Shown: positions 24,410-37,195, numbered from the stretch's first letter. The stretch: DNA of 64,000 nt from Catenaria anguillulae PL171 (GCA_002102555.1 MCFL01000033.1:124001-188000), one strand, 5' to 3'. Notes: generated from the letters alone by a model not told the origin. Numbers and translations: made by a program.

Positions 24410-26585
24410 ATGTCAACCATTTCGCTCGTCGCCGATGTACCTTCGTCGACCCTTCCCCCGCTGCTCGTTCACGAGCTGGCCGAATGCATCGCCATCATCG
24501 CGATTCGCCTCAACGCCATCGCAACCCTCTGGCAAGACCCTCAAGCCATCGCCCAACCTCTCAACGTGCTCCCTCGCTCGGCCTCGCCCAACCTGACCAA
24601 AGCCGCCCTCAACCAATTACCGCACATTGACCTCGATTTCACAAGCGTTCGCCTGGCAGACGTGGCCCTGCTCGATTTCATGTATGATTGGGCACACAGT
24701 CCGGTCGATCGCAAGGCCCGGCCGCTACAGTTTCGTGCACACGAGCCCAGCGTGCACGACTTGGCCGCTGGCGAAAACGTCTCATGTGCAATTGACTTGG
24801 CGTCGGCAGGCGGATTCGTGCCCGTGCTTGAGTGGTGGTTTCGGCATTCGCCCAATCTGTTTTTCATTTGGACCGAGGCGGCCATTGACGAGGCGAGCGC
24901 AAACGGGAAGCTCCATGTGCTGAATTGGTGGTTTCACGAGTCTGGAATCCCTCAAGCGGACCTCAAGTTTTCGGCTGCCGCCATGGATCAAGCCAGCGGC
25001 AACGGACGGGATGATGTGCTGGAATGGTGGCTCAAGCGCAGTGGATTGCGCACAAACCAGCTCAAGTATTCTAAGCGGGCCATGGGCTTGGCCGCCGCCA
25101 ACGGCCATGTCGCGACGATTGAGTGGTGGATGTCCAGCGGGCTCAAGCTCATGTCGGCATATGTGGTGGATTATGCGGCGTCAAAGGACCGCATGGATGT
25201 GCTGGAATGGTGCCTCTTGCAGCCCGTCATTGTTGAGCAAACGAGGTTTCATCGTGATGAACAAGATGACGTGGATGATCTCGTGACTGGAGCGATCCAA
25301 CGAGGAAGCCGCCAAGTGCTGGATTGGTTTGATGCAATCGTCCAGCTGCATGGCCGGTGGGGCAAGATTCAGCAAGCGCTGGCGTCCATGGCTGCTGCTA
25401 GAAATGGCGATTTGTTTGCGCTCCAGTGGTTGAGGGAGCGCGGTTGGCTGCATGGCTCACAAGCACAATTGATCAATGCGGCTGCGTCGTCGGGTTGTGT
25501 TTCCGTGTTGCAGTGGCTTCAGGAAAATGTGGTCGACAACCAAGCGTCACACCTAGCATTGTTGGACGGATTCGAGCTCGCAAGTACGGGTGGATTTGTC
25601 CATGTGCTTGACTGGCTGGTCGCACATGGATACAAACCGAGCAAAGAAGACTCCTACTATTCGTATGCGCATGCAGGTGGACATGCGGCTGTGCTGGAAT
25701 GGTGGAAAGGCTATCCGGGCGAGTTTTATCGTGATGATTTGGCGGACGAGGTCATTCACAATTGGACCTCAGAGAGTATCCCTGCTGACTTGGTGGTTGC
25801 AGAGTGGTCTCATCGGCCCCGAAACATTTTCAGAATACGTCCACTACAAAGTTCTTTGGCCGTTTGGCCAGCGTGGTGACCTCAACATGATCCGCTGGTG
25901 GGTCGAGACGGCCGGCCCGGATTACTCCCATTTGATTCCAGCCGCCGTATCTGGGGCATCATACGCTGGCCAAATGGATATCCTAGAGTACTGTCTCACC
26001 CATGGCGAGCCGCTTGATTGCGAGGATGTGCAGGAAGCCATCACGGAGGCAAGCAAAGCAGGCAAGATCCAGGTCCTGGCGTGGTGGCGAAACAATGGAC
26101 GAGCTTCGCACGAGGATTTCGTTGAGGCATTCTTGTGTGGTGTTGACCGCAATCGCCATTCGCCAGCGGCCATGTTGTGGTGGACCCAAGTGTATGGACT
26201 GGATTTCGAGATGCTTGACCAAGCTGACTCGCATTTGGGCCCGTACTTCTTTCCTGAATCTGTCATGTCCATGCACATTGCTGCATGCCACAGTTTGATT
26301 CCATCTCGGCTCCCAAGCGACGAAATGAAGAAACTGGTGGGCACATGTTGCATTGCGGGAAACGTGAGTCTGCTCATGTATCTGCACCGATCCCGATCGG
26401 ACTTTGCTTTTGACGCGCACGAAGCACCTATTTGGCTCGCGAGCGCCAACGGGCTCGTTGCAGTGCTTGAGTGGTGGAAACACGCTGGCCTCAAGATTGT
26501 TGCTCCAACACAGGCCGAGCATTACAGGTATGTTCCCGAAGTTAAGCAGTGGTGGATGGCAACTGGGTTGTTAGAAAAGTCATGA
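24410..26585 (+). pseudogene. Ankyrin-like 'VLEWW' protein, tandem copy with a one-base frame break
   Basis: ATG 24410 opens a frame to 25879 that matches the intact neighbour at 27067 unit by unit, starting PPLLVHELAECIAI and ATLWQDPQAIAQPLNV and continuing through the WTEAAIDEASANGKLHVLNWW-type units. Near 25785-25800 the homology passes into the frame ending at 26585 (LLTWWLQSGLIGPETF, then DLNMIRWWVETAGPDYSH). One extra base explains this, and no GT-AG gap of suitable length does. The remaining 260 or so codons after the break are open and well conserved. The lesion is therefore either recent, an assembly error, or something that yields two products. A full-length reading would be about 725 residues. 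The expected role, as for its relatives, is a protein-binding solenoid. Confidence 0.75.
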
Positions 26586-27066
26586 ATGTTATGGGCTGCG
26601 GTTTCTGTGTAACGTTGATTTGTGTCGCAACTCCACAATCGGTACATAACAGTGTCACCAGGGGATGGTGTCATCGTCTCACTGTCTCACTGAGTCGTGT
26701 TGCCATGCATGTTCCCAGTTCCCGCTGGTTGACAGCAGGGCGGAGCTGAATCGGCGGGCCGCCTCTCCTTCAGATTTATCGTTGAACATGCTGGGTTGAG
26801 CCGATGTGACCACAATATTGGCGGATGTGGGTTTTTTCAGCTTTTTTTCACTTGTCCAATGTACACAACAGCATTCCCACACCTTCGCTGGCGGCGCAAC
26901 CTTCTCGAGACTGCGCTGGATCGGCGTCGTGACTCGAGACCGACTGGTGGATGAATATGAAAACAACACTTGAAATGCCCGGCATAAACAGTGTCATAAT
27001 GAGCAAGAAATCAATGCATGCAACCATTCATGGCAATCTCATCTTGTTTGGCAAATACCCCCCACC
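26586..27066. other. Intergenic region between the tandem ankyrin-like genes
   Basis: About 480 bases. The sequence does not show long homology to the upstream region of the first copy by eye. No gene or promoter box was recognised. Confidence 0.45.
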
Positions 27067-29184
27067 ATGTCTGCGGCCCTTTCCCCATCATCCGACTCGC
27101 CACCACCGCTCGTCTTTGACCTCGCGGAAGCCATCGCCGTTTACGTCCTTCGATTGCAAGCTGTTGCCACCCTTTGGCAAGACCCGCAAGCAATTGCCCA
27201 GCCACTCAACGTCGTCTCTCGAGTCACCTCGCCCAACTTGACCAAAGCAGCTCTTGTTCAACTCCCGCACGTCGACCTCGACTTTGCCAGCGTCGAGCTC
27301 GGCGATGTGGCGTTGCTCGAGTTTATGTACACGTGGTCCAACAACCGGTCGGATCCAAAGGCCCGGCCGTTGCAGTTCAAGACGAGCGGCAGCCATGGGG
27401 CCATTGACCGGGCATCTGCCAAAGGGTTTGTGCCTGTGCTTGCTTGGTGGATCAAACACTCTTCGGATCTGTTTTGCGATTGGACCGAGGCGGCCATTGA
27501 CGAGGCGAGCGCCAACGGCGACCTGAAAACTCTGAATTGGTGGTTTCACAAGTCTGGAATCCCTCACGCGGACCTCAAGTATTCGGTGACCGCCATGGAT
27601 CAAGCCAGCGGCAACGGGATGGACCATGTGCTGGAATGGTGGCTCAAGCGCAGTGGATTGCGCAGGAACCAACTCAAGTACTCTGAGCGGGCCATGGGCT
27701 TGGCCGCCGCGAACGGGCACTGGACGACTCTCGCGTGGTGGATGCACAGCAGGTTGGAGGTCAAGGCGCGGGATGTATTGGATTATGCTGCGTCAATGGA
27801 CCGAATGGATGTGCTCGAGTGGTGCTTGTTGCAGCCAAAGATTGTCCGACAAGTTTGGTTTGGCCGGTCGCGGGATGTGCCCGATCTCGTGACTGGCGCC
27901 ATCGAGCGTGGCAATCGGGAGCTGTTGGTGTGGTTTTCTGGCGTAGAGGAGTTGCATGGGCGTTGGGATCTCCAGTGTTGGTCCGCAGCGTCCATGGCGG
28001 CCGCCAAGATGGGCGACTTGACGACGCTACGCTGGTTCTTCAAACAGGGCTGGCTGCTTGGGTCCAAGGACCAGTTGATCAACTTGGCGGCGGCGTCGGG
28101 CAACATTCGGGTCTTGGACTGGTTGGATCGAAACATTGGGCACGGGATTTGGATGAACACTTGGGTGGATACGGATGGATTTATTGACGCAACGAACAAC
28201 GGATTCATCTCAGTCCTGGATTGGCTCTTGGAGCATGGGTACACACCGGATACAAATGGCTGTTACTACTCGTACGCCAGCGGCAAGGGCCAAGTGGAAG
28301 CTCTGGAGTGGTGGTCGAAATACGAAGGCGAGTTTGGGCAAGAACAAGTTGTGGATGCGATAAGTTGCGCGTCTGCCCGCGACGATAACTTGCAAGTGCT
28401 CGATTGGTGGTTGAGGAGTGGGTTGCTCACTCCCGAGGTGCTTGACGAGGTTGGCGTTTACGACTTTTTGTCGTCATTTGGAAAGCGAGGCAAGTTGGAG
28501 ACGATTCGCTGGTGGGTGGAACAAGCCGGACCGGATTATTCCTACTTGCTGATTGGAGACGCAATTACGAGTGCGTCAACGACTGGGCAGATGAATGTGT
28601 TGGAATACTGCATGGAGAAGTGCGGGCCATTGCAAGGCGATGACGTTCGGTACGCCATCGCAGCGGCCAGCCGGGCGGGGCGGGTTGATGTGTTGGAATG
28701 GTGGCGGACTTGCGGCGATGCGTCCGAATCGGATTTTGTCGCGGCATTCTCGGAATCCTGGTACCATTCGCCACATTCGATGCTCTGGTGGACACAGGTG
28801 TTTGGTTTGACTTGGAAAGCTCTCAAGGAAGCCGGAAACCAGCCAGGCCTCTTCTATCCTTCCACCTTGTCCATGTACATTGCTTTTGGCCAAGGCCTTG
28901 TCCCAGCCAAGCTTCCTCGCACACAGATGAAGGCCTTGGTCCAGCGGCTCTGTGAAACCGGTGACTTGTGCCATCTCAGGTACCTGTTTCAATCAAGATC
29001 CAACATTGCTTTTGACGCCCACGGCGCCCTCCTCAAGGCGAGCCAACACAAGCAACTCAATGTACTGAAGTGGTGGAAACTCGCGGGCCTGCCGATTGTC
29101 CCACCATCTCCTGAGGAGTATGACAAGCTTGAATCACACATTCAGTCGTGGTGGTTGCGAACAGGGTTGGTGAGATGGGCATGA
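27067..29184 (+). CDS. Ankyrin-like 'VLDWW' repeat protein, intact tandem copy
   Basis: A single exon encodes 705 residues. The N-terminal 110 residues (PPLVFDLAEAIAVYV, ATLWQDPQAIAQPLNV, LPHVDLDFASVELGDVALLE) are shared with the copy at 24410 and may be a family-specific adaptor region. They are followed by about 15 ankyrin-like units with the core 'VLEWWLKRSGL' or 'VLDWWLRSGL'. The last third has conserved segments RWWVEQAGPDYSYL, MLWWTQVFGL and a terminal IQSWWLRTGL. No enzyme domain, signal peptide or membrane span is visible. It is most likely a protein-interaction scaffold. Its high similarity to the upstream copy shows a local tandem duplication. The stop at 29184 is about 200 bases from the 3' end of the opposite-strand histone-chaperone gene. 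Confidence 0.87.
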   Translation: MSAALSPSSDSPPPLVFDLAEAIAVYVLRLQAVATLWQDPQAIAQPLNVVSRVTSPNLTKAALVQLPHVDLDFASVELGDVALLEFMYTWSNNRSDPKARPLQFKTSGSHGAIDRASAKGFVPVLAWWIKHSSDLFCDWTEAAIDEASANGDLKTLNWWFHKSGIPHADLKYSVTAMDQASGNGMDHVLEWWLKRSGLRRNQLKYSERAMGLAAANGHWTTLAWWMHSRLEVKARDVLDYAASMDRMDVLEWCLLQPKIVRQVWFGRSRDVPDLVTGAIERGNRELLVWFSGVEELHGRWDLQCWSAASMAAAKMGDLTTLRWFFKQGWLLGSKDQLINLAAASGNIRVLDWLDRNIGHGIWMNTWVDTDGFIDATNNGFISVLDWLLEHGYTPDTNGCYYSYASGKGQVEALEWWSKYEGEFGQEQVVDAISCASARDDNLQVLDWWLRSGLLTPEVLDEVGVYDFLSSFGKRGKLETIRWWVEQAGPDYSYLLIGDAITSASTTGQMNVLEYCMEKCGPLQGDDVRYAIAAASRAGRVDVLEWWRTCGDASESDFVAAFSESWYHSPHSMLWWTQVFGLTWKALKEAGNQPGLFYPSTLSMYIAFGQGLVPAKLPRTQMKALVQRLCETGDLCHLRYLFQSRSNIAFDAHGALLKASQHKQLNVLKWWKLAGLPIVPPSPEEYDKLESHIQSWWLRTGLVRWA

Positions 29185-29391
29185 TGGGTTTGTTGTTGTT
29201 GTATTGTATATCACTTTTGTTTCCTTTCGAATGAAACGTCATTTGGGATGCGTTTTGCCGCATTGGGGAATCCAAGATTCGCTCATGAGCAACAACAAAT
29301 GGAAATCATGTACAGAAAACAAGCCAACCGACATCCAATACACACATCGAAGCAATCAAAAGATACCATCAAACACGCACAATCTCCCAAG

Positions 29392-30930
<1,539 letters not shown>

Positions 30931-31364
30931 CGGCTGCTGTGCATTGCGGACAGCATGACATGGGGCAGCAATCAACATCAACAGGATCAAGTTCAATTTT
31001 GATTTCAATCAACTTAATGTGGTGCAACACTCGTCCAAGCTGGCGATCGATCGGGGGACCAACACGTTCCTTCCCAAGCCGTGACCCTGGCCTTGACCCA
31101 GCCAAGCTTTGTCTTCATCATGATTGCGTCTGACAGCGGCCTGTTTCGGATTGGAAAGCTCCGTTGAGGAAAGACATTTGGAAAAAGAAAATAAAAGCAC
31201 ACACAAGAATGAGAACGAGTTTGCATTTATTTGCGCAACTCGCTGCAACTTTGCGATTGACCCACCCAATTGAGTGATGATTGGTACCACTTTGCGCGGA
31301 TTCATTCCTCTTGTACAACGTCATGCAAGTCCAGCAACAACACGTACTGAATGCGGTAATCCTC
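30931..31364. other. Intergenic region upstream of the histone chaperone gene
   Basis: About 430 bases between two minus-strand genes. An AAATAAAAGC-like A-rich stretch lies near 31185-31200. No gene was recognised. Confidence 0.45.
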
Positions 31365-32487
31365 TTAGCCGCGGCGGGACTGGCTATGCAGCGGCGAGTC
31401 AAAGTTCTTGACCCAGTCAAATACGCTGTCCACTTGCTCACGGTCGCGCGCCAAACCCATTGCCAGTAACACATCCTCACGCATCCGATCCAACACAACG
31501 GCCACGTCCGACGTGCCAACGAGCGACATGCGCTGGGGCCGTGAGCTTGGCGACACACAGCACAAACACGGGGCATCTTGGGTCCTCCACGCCCATCAAT
31601 CCGGTGGCAGCGCGTTGCACCTCCACCCGCTCGCGTGACAACCAAGGAAACGCGCGCAGTGATTGGAGGGCGGCCTTGCGCTTGTACGGGAATGGTGCCT
31701 TGGTGAGCGACTCGGCAATGATAAACAGGTCCCACCACGCTTGGTCGTATTGGACCTTGCTGTCCGGGCCGTTGATGCAGCGCTCGACAATGGCGTCGTA
31801 GCAAGCAAAACACGCAAGTTGCTCAGGTTGAGCCGAGGAGGGGGTCCAAGTGTCAACGAGTGGTTGAATCGCATGACCGAGCTCACACGTGGCACCCAAG
31901 CTGGAATTGGAGGCGGCATCGGGCGCACCAGTTGACGCAGCAGTGCTCGCAGCTCTCGCGGGTGAGGAGGCTTGCAGCGGATGGCTAGCCTTCTTGAGCT
32001 TATACAATGGGCCCCGGCCCCGCCTTGAGGAGCCCGCGGGCAAAAGAAAGAAACACGGCGAAGCAGCGCCAACAGAAATAGCCTTCCCGCTTGCCTGTGC
32101 AAGCCAAACACGGTGGCTGCACTCTTTCAAGGCGACCCAATGTTCGTTTGCATCGGAAAAGGCGCTGAAGAGCGTGCGGAGGCCCAAACCGAACTGCGTT
32201 TCAATGAGCGACATTGAACCGTCGCTGGCGCAACTAGGAATAGTGACAAGGATATTTTCCATCTTTTCTTGCGCAAACCGCATGAGGGCATCCAGCGCGG
32301 CCACATAGTCCATATGTCCAGGCCCGGCCAAGCGGATGGTTCCAGTTTGGTGCTTGGAAATGCGAAGATGTGATTCAAAACTTGCAAGGATGGATTGAAG
32401 GAGAGAGGCTGATCCGCAAAGCTGAAGCTTGCTGAATTCCATCAGGGCGAGATTTGTTACAGGGGGAATGGATTGGTTGGCCATCAT
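31365..32487 (-). CDS. Protein of unknown function with a decayed copy nearby
   Basis: ATG 32487 (MMANQSIPPVTNLALMEF) opens a frame to about 31540. The end of the protein (RMSLVGTSDVAVVLDR ... SVFDWVKNFDSP) is in another frame, ending at 31365. The two join exactly if 22 bases, GTCGCC...CCCCAG (about 31533-31554), are removed. The related copy at 34 kb reads straight through this point without the 22 bases (PMIVRIRLVSQS against FVLCRMSLVGTS). This favours a true gap over a simple indel. The product is about 370 residues, with a CFAC pair (QLACFACYDAIVERC), an Ala/Ser-rich middle and no membrane span. I do not recognise a family. Confidence 0.55.
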
Positions 32488-33868
32488 GATGGCTGGGGTC
32501 GGATAACACGATCGGTTACAATGTCGGCCGTGTGCTTTTTCATATGAAGGATCAATTCAAGCATGCCTATCGTTGGACGCAGAAATCGCCAAAGAATCGC
32601 AGATTCTGAAGGTATTGTTTCGGATGATAAATTGGCGGTCGAAAACTCACTCACAATGACGTTTTTGGCTCATGTACGGCTGCAATGACGATTGGTCAAG
32701 GCAAATTGACTTGTCGAAAGTGCGTACAGCACACAATCGGTGACAGCCGACTTGAATCACTCGACAATTGGGTCGATGACTGACGGGAAAGATGATTACT
32801 TGGCACAAGAACTTTTAATGTTCGCAATACGCTCGACGGTAGCGTAAGTGACGTGGGAAAGATTGAGCACCAGCGACGGTCGGCCGATAGCACAGGAAGG
32901 AAAGCAAACGGCAGAATGGACATATTGGGACAGTGACTCTGAATTTGCTACTTGTAAGTCATTTCACAGAGTGTTGGTTTCTTTTCATTCACTTCATGTG
33001 GAATGGTGAAGGGCATCGTCATGCGCATGACTGGTTTCGGATTTGGGTAATTTGGGTTGTTCGCAAGGCACGACGCGTACTGTACGTACTCACAGTTCAA
33101 GTAGCAGCTGTTGGTCGTTGAGCTGCAAAGAGGCTCCACGTTCGCGGGCAGAATCTGACCTGATTTGAACAACTTTGAGTCTGATAGTGGTTCATTCACA
33201 CCGTGAAAATGTTGCTACGATTGATTCACTACACGCAATTCAGCTCCACTGCCCAGTACCAGCTGGTGCTCCCATCACCTGTGCAGGTATGGGCAGAGAC
33301 TCGATTCGCTGCCTTCATCCTCATACGCAGCACGATATGTAGCAAGCTTCATGGGATTCTGCACCTCCTCGCCAACCCTTGCTGCGCTGCAATTGACAAC
33401 TCTTTATTGACCAAATCAATGTGAACTGGAAGCGCGAAATCGCCTGCTCCCGCTTTCCAAGAGAATGCGTGCAAACGGTTCTTTTGGAGGGTGGTGCCCC
33501 TAGGCTTCAGCACAAGCCGAACTCCTGTACAAATGTCACTTGCCGGCCTGATATGGTGGGTGTGGCCTTTGTATTTGGACGACGGTTGCAAACGTAAGTG
33601 TATCTTACTGAGCGCAAAAGTCTGTGTGCGAACTGTCACAGTCAACCGTGACACGAACCTTTTTGGGGTGGGAGCGGGGAGGGAGTAGAGCTTTGAAAGA
33701 AAGCGATGGTATAATGCCGAGGGAATTGATGCCAGAATAGCGTTGACTATCTTGTCTACTTATCTATCTTGCTAAGTTTTGTTTTCCCATATCATCGGTA
33801 CGCACGAAAGAGACGAATAAAGTAAATTCTCGGAACACCAACGCAATTTCTTCAACCCGAATCGACTA
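32488..33868. other. Intergenic region, 1.4 kb, nothing identified
   Basis: AT content is higher than in the neighbouring genes and only short frames are present. Lying between a gene and its decayed copy, it may include eroded duplicated sequence, but I could not trace homology by eye. Confidence 0.45.
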
Positions 33869-34450
33869 TCAGTCAGCCCTCAACTCGATCACTTGGGAGG
33901 ACTCGTGCCTCTCGACCCAATCGAATACGCCATCCACACTGACCGCATCGGCGACGTACTCCTTTGTCAAGCGCCAGCAGCAAGTCCTCGTGCAAAGGAA
34001 GCCGGTCAAGCGACACGGCGCGACCGCGCGACTGCGACACAAGTCTGATGCGCACAATCATAGGCTTCCCCATGTGCTTCTTGGTCAAGGAAGTTTTGCG
34101 AAAGTACTTGGGATACCGGCAACCCTCGCAACAATAACTGAGTGCTCGCGCATACTCTTGGACCAACCCACAGACCCCACTGGTCACCGACATGCCCAGC
34201 GGCACCTTGACGAAACCAGACAAAAAGGTGGAACGACGTGGAAAAGGAAAAGGAGGACAGATACCAGTCGGCACCAAGCGTCTTTTGGATCAGGTCCGCA
34301 TGCACCCACGGGTCCGTAAATGTGGGCAATCGGTGGCCGTTTGCGCCTGCCAATTGGATGCGATTGAACGCGGTGGACGGAGATGATGTAATTGGAGGGA
34401 TTGCCTAGCATTCCGAATTCGCAAAATTGCATCGAATCAAGCTTGGGCAT
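33869..34450 (-). pseudogene. Decayed, shortened copy of the gene at 31365-32487
   Basis: Reading the minus strand from ATG 34450, three successive frames carry homology to the 31.4-32.5 kb protein. SMQFCEFGMLGN resembles LMEFSKLQLCGS. RIQLAGANGHRL resembles TIRLAGPGHMDY. The end, RIRLVSQSRGRAVSLDR then EDLLLA and VDGVFDWVERHES, resembles RMSLVGTSDVAVVLDR, EDVLLA and VDSVFDWVKNFDS. At least two frame breaks occur (about 34340 and 33975), and the middle (the Ala/Ser-rich part) is missing or scrambled. A TATA-like box remains at 34471, so transcription is possible. Most likely a pseudogene. A multi-exon gene with very short introns is the alternative. Confidence 0.6.
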
Positions 34451-34470
34451 CAGGGAGGGGCACTGGGCCG

Positions 34471-34480
34471 GTATTTATCC
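34471..34480 (-). promoter_or_regulatory. TATA-like GGATAAATAC before the decayed gene
   Basis: On the minus strand GGATAAATACC lies about 20 bases before ATG 34450. That is close for a start codon, so transcription probably starts inside the annotated frame, or the real start is further in. Confidence 0.35.
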
Positions 34481-35071
34481 CTGCGCAAGGTGTGAGTGAT
34501 GAGTCACGAGTGGGTGGGAATATGACGCCGAGACCAAACAACTGCATCTGCAACTTGACGACTCACAACGAAACCAATGGCAGTGAGACATGATCACTCC
34601 TCAAGCAGCTGGACCAAGTGAATACACATACACATGTGCTCCATACGTACACTCACTTGATGCTTTCGGGACAATTGAAGGCGGCGGAATCGTTGAGAGC
34701 CCCGACCACGGCCGCCGCCATCAGCACGACCGCCGACCGCTGGCGGGACGTTCGCTCAGCTGGCCCTCGCGAGCTTGGAAATGCCCGATCAGAGAGCTCG
34801 AGGATGACACATGCTGCTACTTGAAAAAGAACCGCAAAGGACCACGCAGAGACTACTCCAAGCATTGTCATCCGAATTCCGCTCGCTCGCAGCTGCGCCA
34901 GGATTCTATTCATTTCAGGTCACCGACATTCCCCGACGCCACCCAACCTTCGTCCGTGCCCTCTGATCGCAACCCAACCGGCCAACCGGAGTTCGTTGAG
35001 TCAACTCGATTCGTGACCGCTCAGTGACTCGATCCCGTACTTACCGCCCCGCTTGATTCGCACCGACAAGA
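34481..35071. other. Intergenic region
   Basis: Divergent region between the decayed gene and the ZZ/EF-hand gene. A minus-strand frame of 86 codons (34653-34913) with hydrophobic stretches exists but has no family match that I recognise. Confidence 0.4.
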
Positions 35072-37195
35072 ATGTCGTCTGGAGGACCCGGCAGTTCATC
35101 ATCGTCGGCCACCTCACTCCTGCTCCCAATCCTCATCTCTGCCGCCGCTGGTGCCGCCATCTCGTCTGCCGCTTGGCTCTTTTCCTCCACCCCGCCCTCT
35201 GTTCGTTCCGCATCTACGACGACGACTGCAACTGCCATGCCGCCGCCGCCAGAACCCACCTCGTCCACTTCGCTCGCAACACGCGACTCGGTTGACAACT
35301 CGTCAGCCGCGGCTGCTGTCTTGGGCAGCACAGACTCGGCCATGGCCGCGCGCCCAGCCGAGTCGCAAAACTTGCTCAATTTGCTCTACTCCATTGCAGA
35401 GGACCAGGCGCGTAAGGAGGGATATGTGCACCGCGGGATTACATGCAACCATTGCGGATCGTCGCCCATTCGCGGGACCAGGTTCAAGTGCAGTAATTGT
35501 GTTGATTTCGGTTTGTTCATTCATTCTGCAATCATGCCCGTGACGTAGTGGCACTGACGAACGGCAGCACTCGTCCCGGTTTTATTGCAGATGTGTGTGA
35601 AAACTGTGAAGCGCAGGAAGTGCACAACAAGACCCATGTGTTTCTCAAGATTCGGATTCCGATCCCGCCTCTGGCCAATCCGCGTACGGCGCTGCTCAAC
35701 CCATTCTACCCTGGTATGTCGTGCTTGGACCCTCAAAGTGACTGGTTGTTCGGTACTTACCCGGTCGCTCGACTATGCAGGAAACCGTCATGGCACCACC
35801 TCGACAAGCCTCGACACGCTCCAAACCCTCCAACGCACGACCCATTTCGACCAGCTCGAGCTTGAAGCCCTCGACGACCAATTCCGTGCCCTTGCCACGT
35901 CTGACCGCGGCATTCCTCGCTCCGTGTACGACCAATCGCTTGGTCCACTTGGCCTCGAGAAAAACCTCATCACGGACCGGATTTTCGCCTTTTTCGATGC
36001 CGACCACGACGGGTTCATTTCATTCACAGAATTCATCCATGGCCTCTCGGTGCTGTGCAAGGGCACGCTCGATGAAAAGATTGTAGCTGCCTTCCACGGC
36101 TACGACCTAGATGGCGACGGCAAAATCACGCGCCAAGAGCTGCACGCCATGTTCAAGGCCTACTTTCACCTGTCGATGGAACTGGTGCGCGACGTGGTCA
36201 AGGCCATGGAGGAGGAAATGATGGCCACGTTTGACGAGGATGCAAACAAGCCCGTATCTGCAGCGTTCACGGCGCCGATTCCCGCCAATGCGCAGGGGCA
36301 GCAAGGACAGCAGGCGAATCAGGGGTCTGGAGGCGGCGGGTCCGGCGGAGGCGGATCGCAGCGGCCCGGGTCGTCGCGAGGCGGACAGCGGCCCAGCGGC
36401 GGGTGGCAAAAGGGCGACGACCCTGATGCGCTCATGTCGGGCACGTCGCCATCGTCCTTCACGTCACCTGTGCATGCGTCGTCGTCGTCGGCCATGGCAA
36501 CCAATGCACCCGCGGCCTCGTCGTCGTCTTCGGGAAGGTTGCTCGGTCCCGGGCACCAAATCGCCGACGACGCCGGATTTCTGTCTGGCGGCGAAGACGG
36601 TGGTGGCCAGTCGGTCCCTGCCACGCCCATCGGGTCCGGGTTCCAATGGGGGGCGTCCACATCTGCGGGCTCTTCGTCGCACCACCACCACGCGCATCAC
36701 CACCACGACCGCGATCCGTTGTCTGCAACCTCGGCACATCCTCCGTCGTCATCGGCGTTTTTGCAAACACATCGTGCGTCGTCGTCCGTGTCGCATGCGC
36801 TTGCTGCAGCCGCCCGACGTGCAAACTCCATGGCGGTCGCCTCGGGGGCCGCGGGCAGGCACATGTCGCTGGATGTCGGGTCGCCGCTTGGAGGTGCCCA
36901 TGGCGCACACGACATCATGTCGCCAGGTGGACCTGGGGCCGGCGGCGACAGGTTGCAGCCCATCATGGAGCAGATGAGCCAAGAGGCCATCACGGAAATG
37001 GTCGATAAGACGTTTGCGGCCATGGACGTGGAGGGTAAAGGGTGGGCCGAGTTTGAGGATTTCAAGCGGCATGTCGAGATGGACCCGACCATCGTCAACT
37101 GGTACGTTTGGCGTGTTTGGATTGTGTATGTCTGCTTCACACTCACAGCTCACGTCGTTTGTCCCAGGTTTGAGACGCTTTCAAGCATCTTTTGA
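35072..37195 (+). CDS. Membrane-anchored ZZ zinc-finger and EF-hand protein
   Basis: Four exons (35072-35510, 35591-35713, 35781-37101, 37168-37195) join through GT-AG introns to 636 residues. Residues about 12-35 (SLLLPILISAAAGAAISSAA) form a membrane span near the N-terminus. Around residues 125-175 a ZZ finger is assembled across the first intron: CNHCG, FKCSNCVDFD, VCENCEAQ, then NKTHVFLKI. It resembles the ZZ domains of dystrophin-like and ubiquitin-recognition proteins. EF-hand loops follow: DADHDGFISFTE and DLDGDGKITRQE are canonical, and a late loop, DVEGKGWAEFED, near residue 610 lacks standard ligands. A long disordered Gly/Ser/His-rich linker (GGGGSGGGGS, HHHHAHHHHD) separates the hands. 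A Ca2+-responsive adaptor on a membrane is inferred. The C-terminus WFETLSSIF comes from a 28-base last exon. Confidence 0.85.

Noticed and set aside
34653-34913. 86-codon minus-strand frame with two hydrophobic stretches
   Set aside because: It lies in the promoter region of the ZZ/EF-hand gene, with no family match and no support beyond an open frame.
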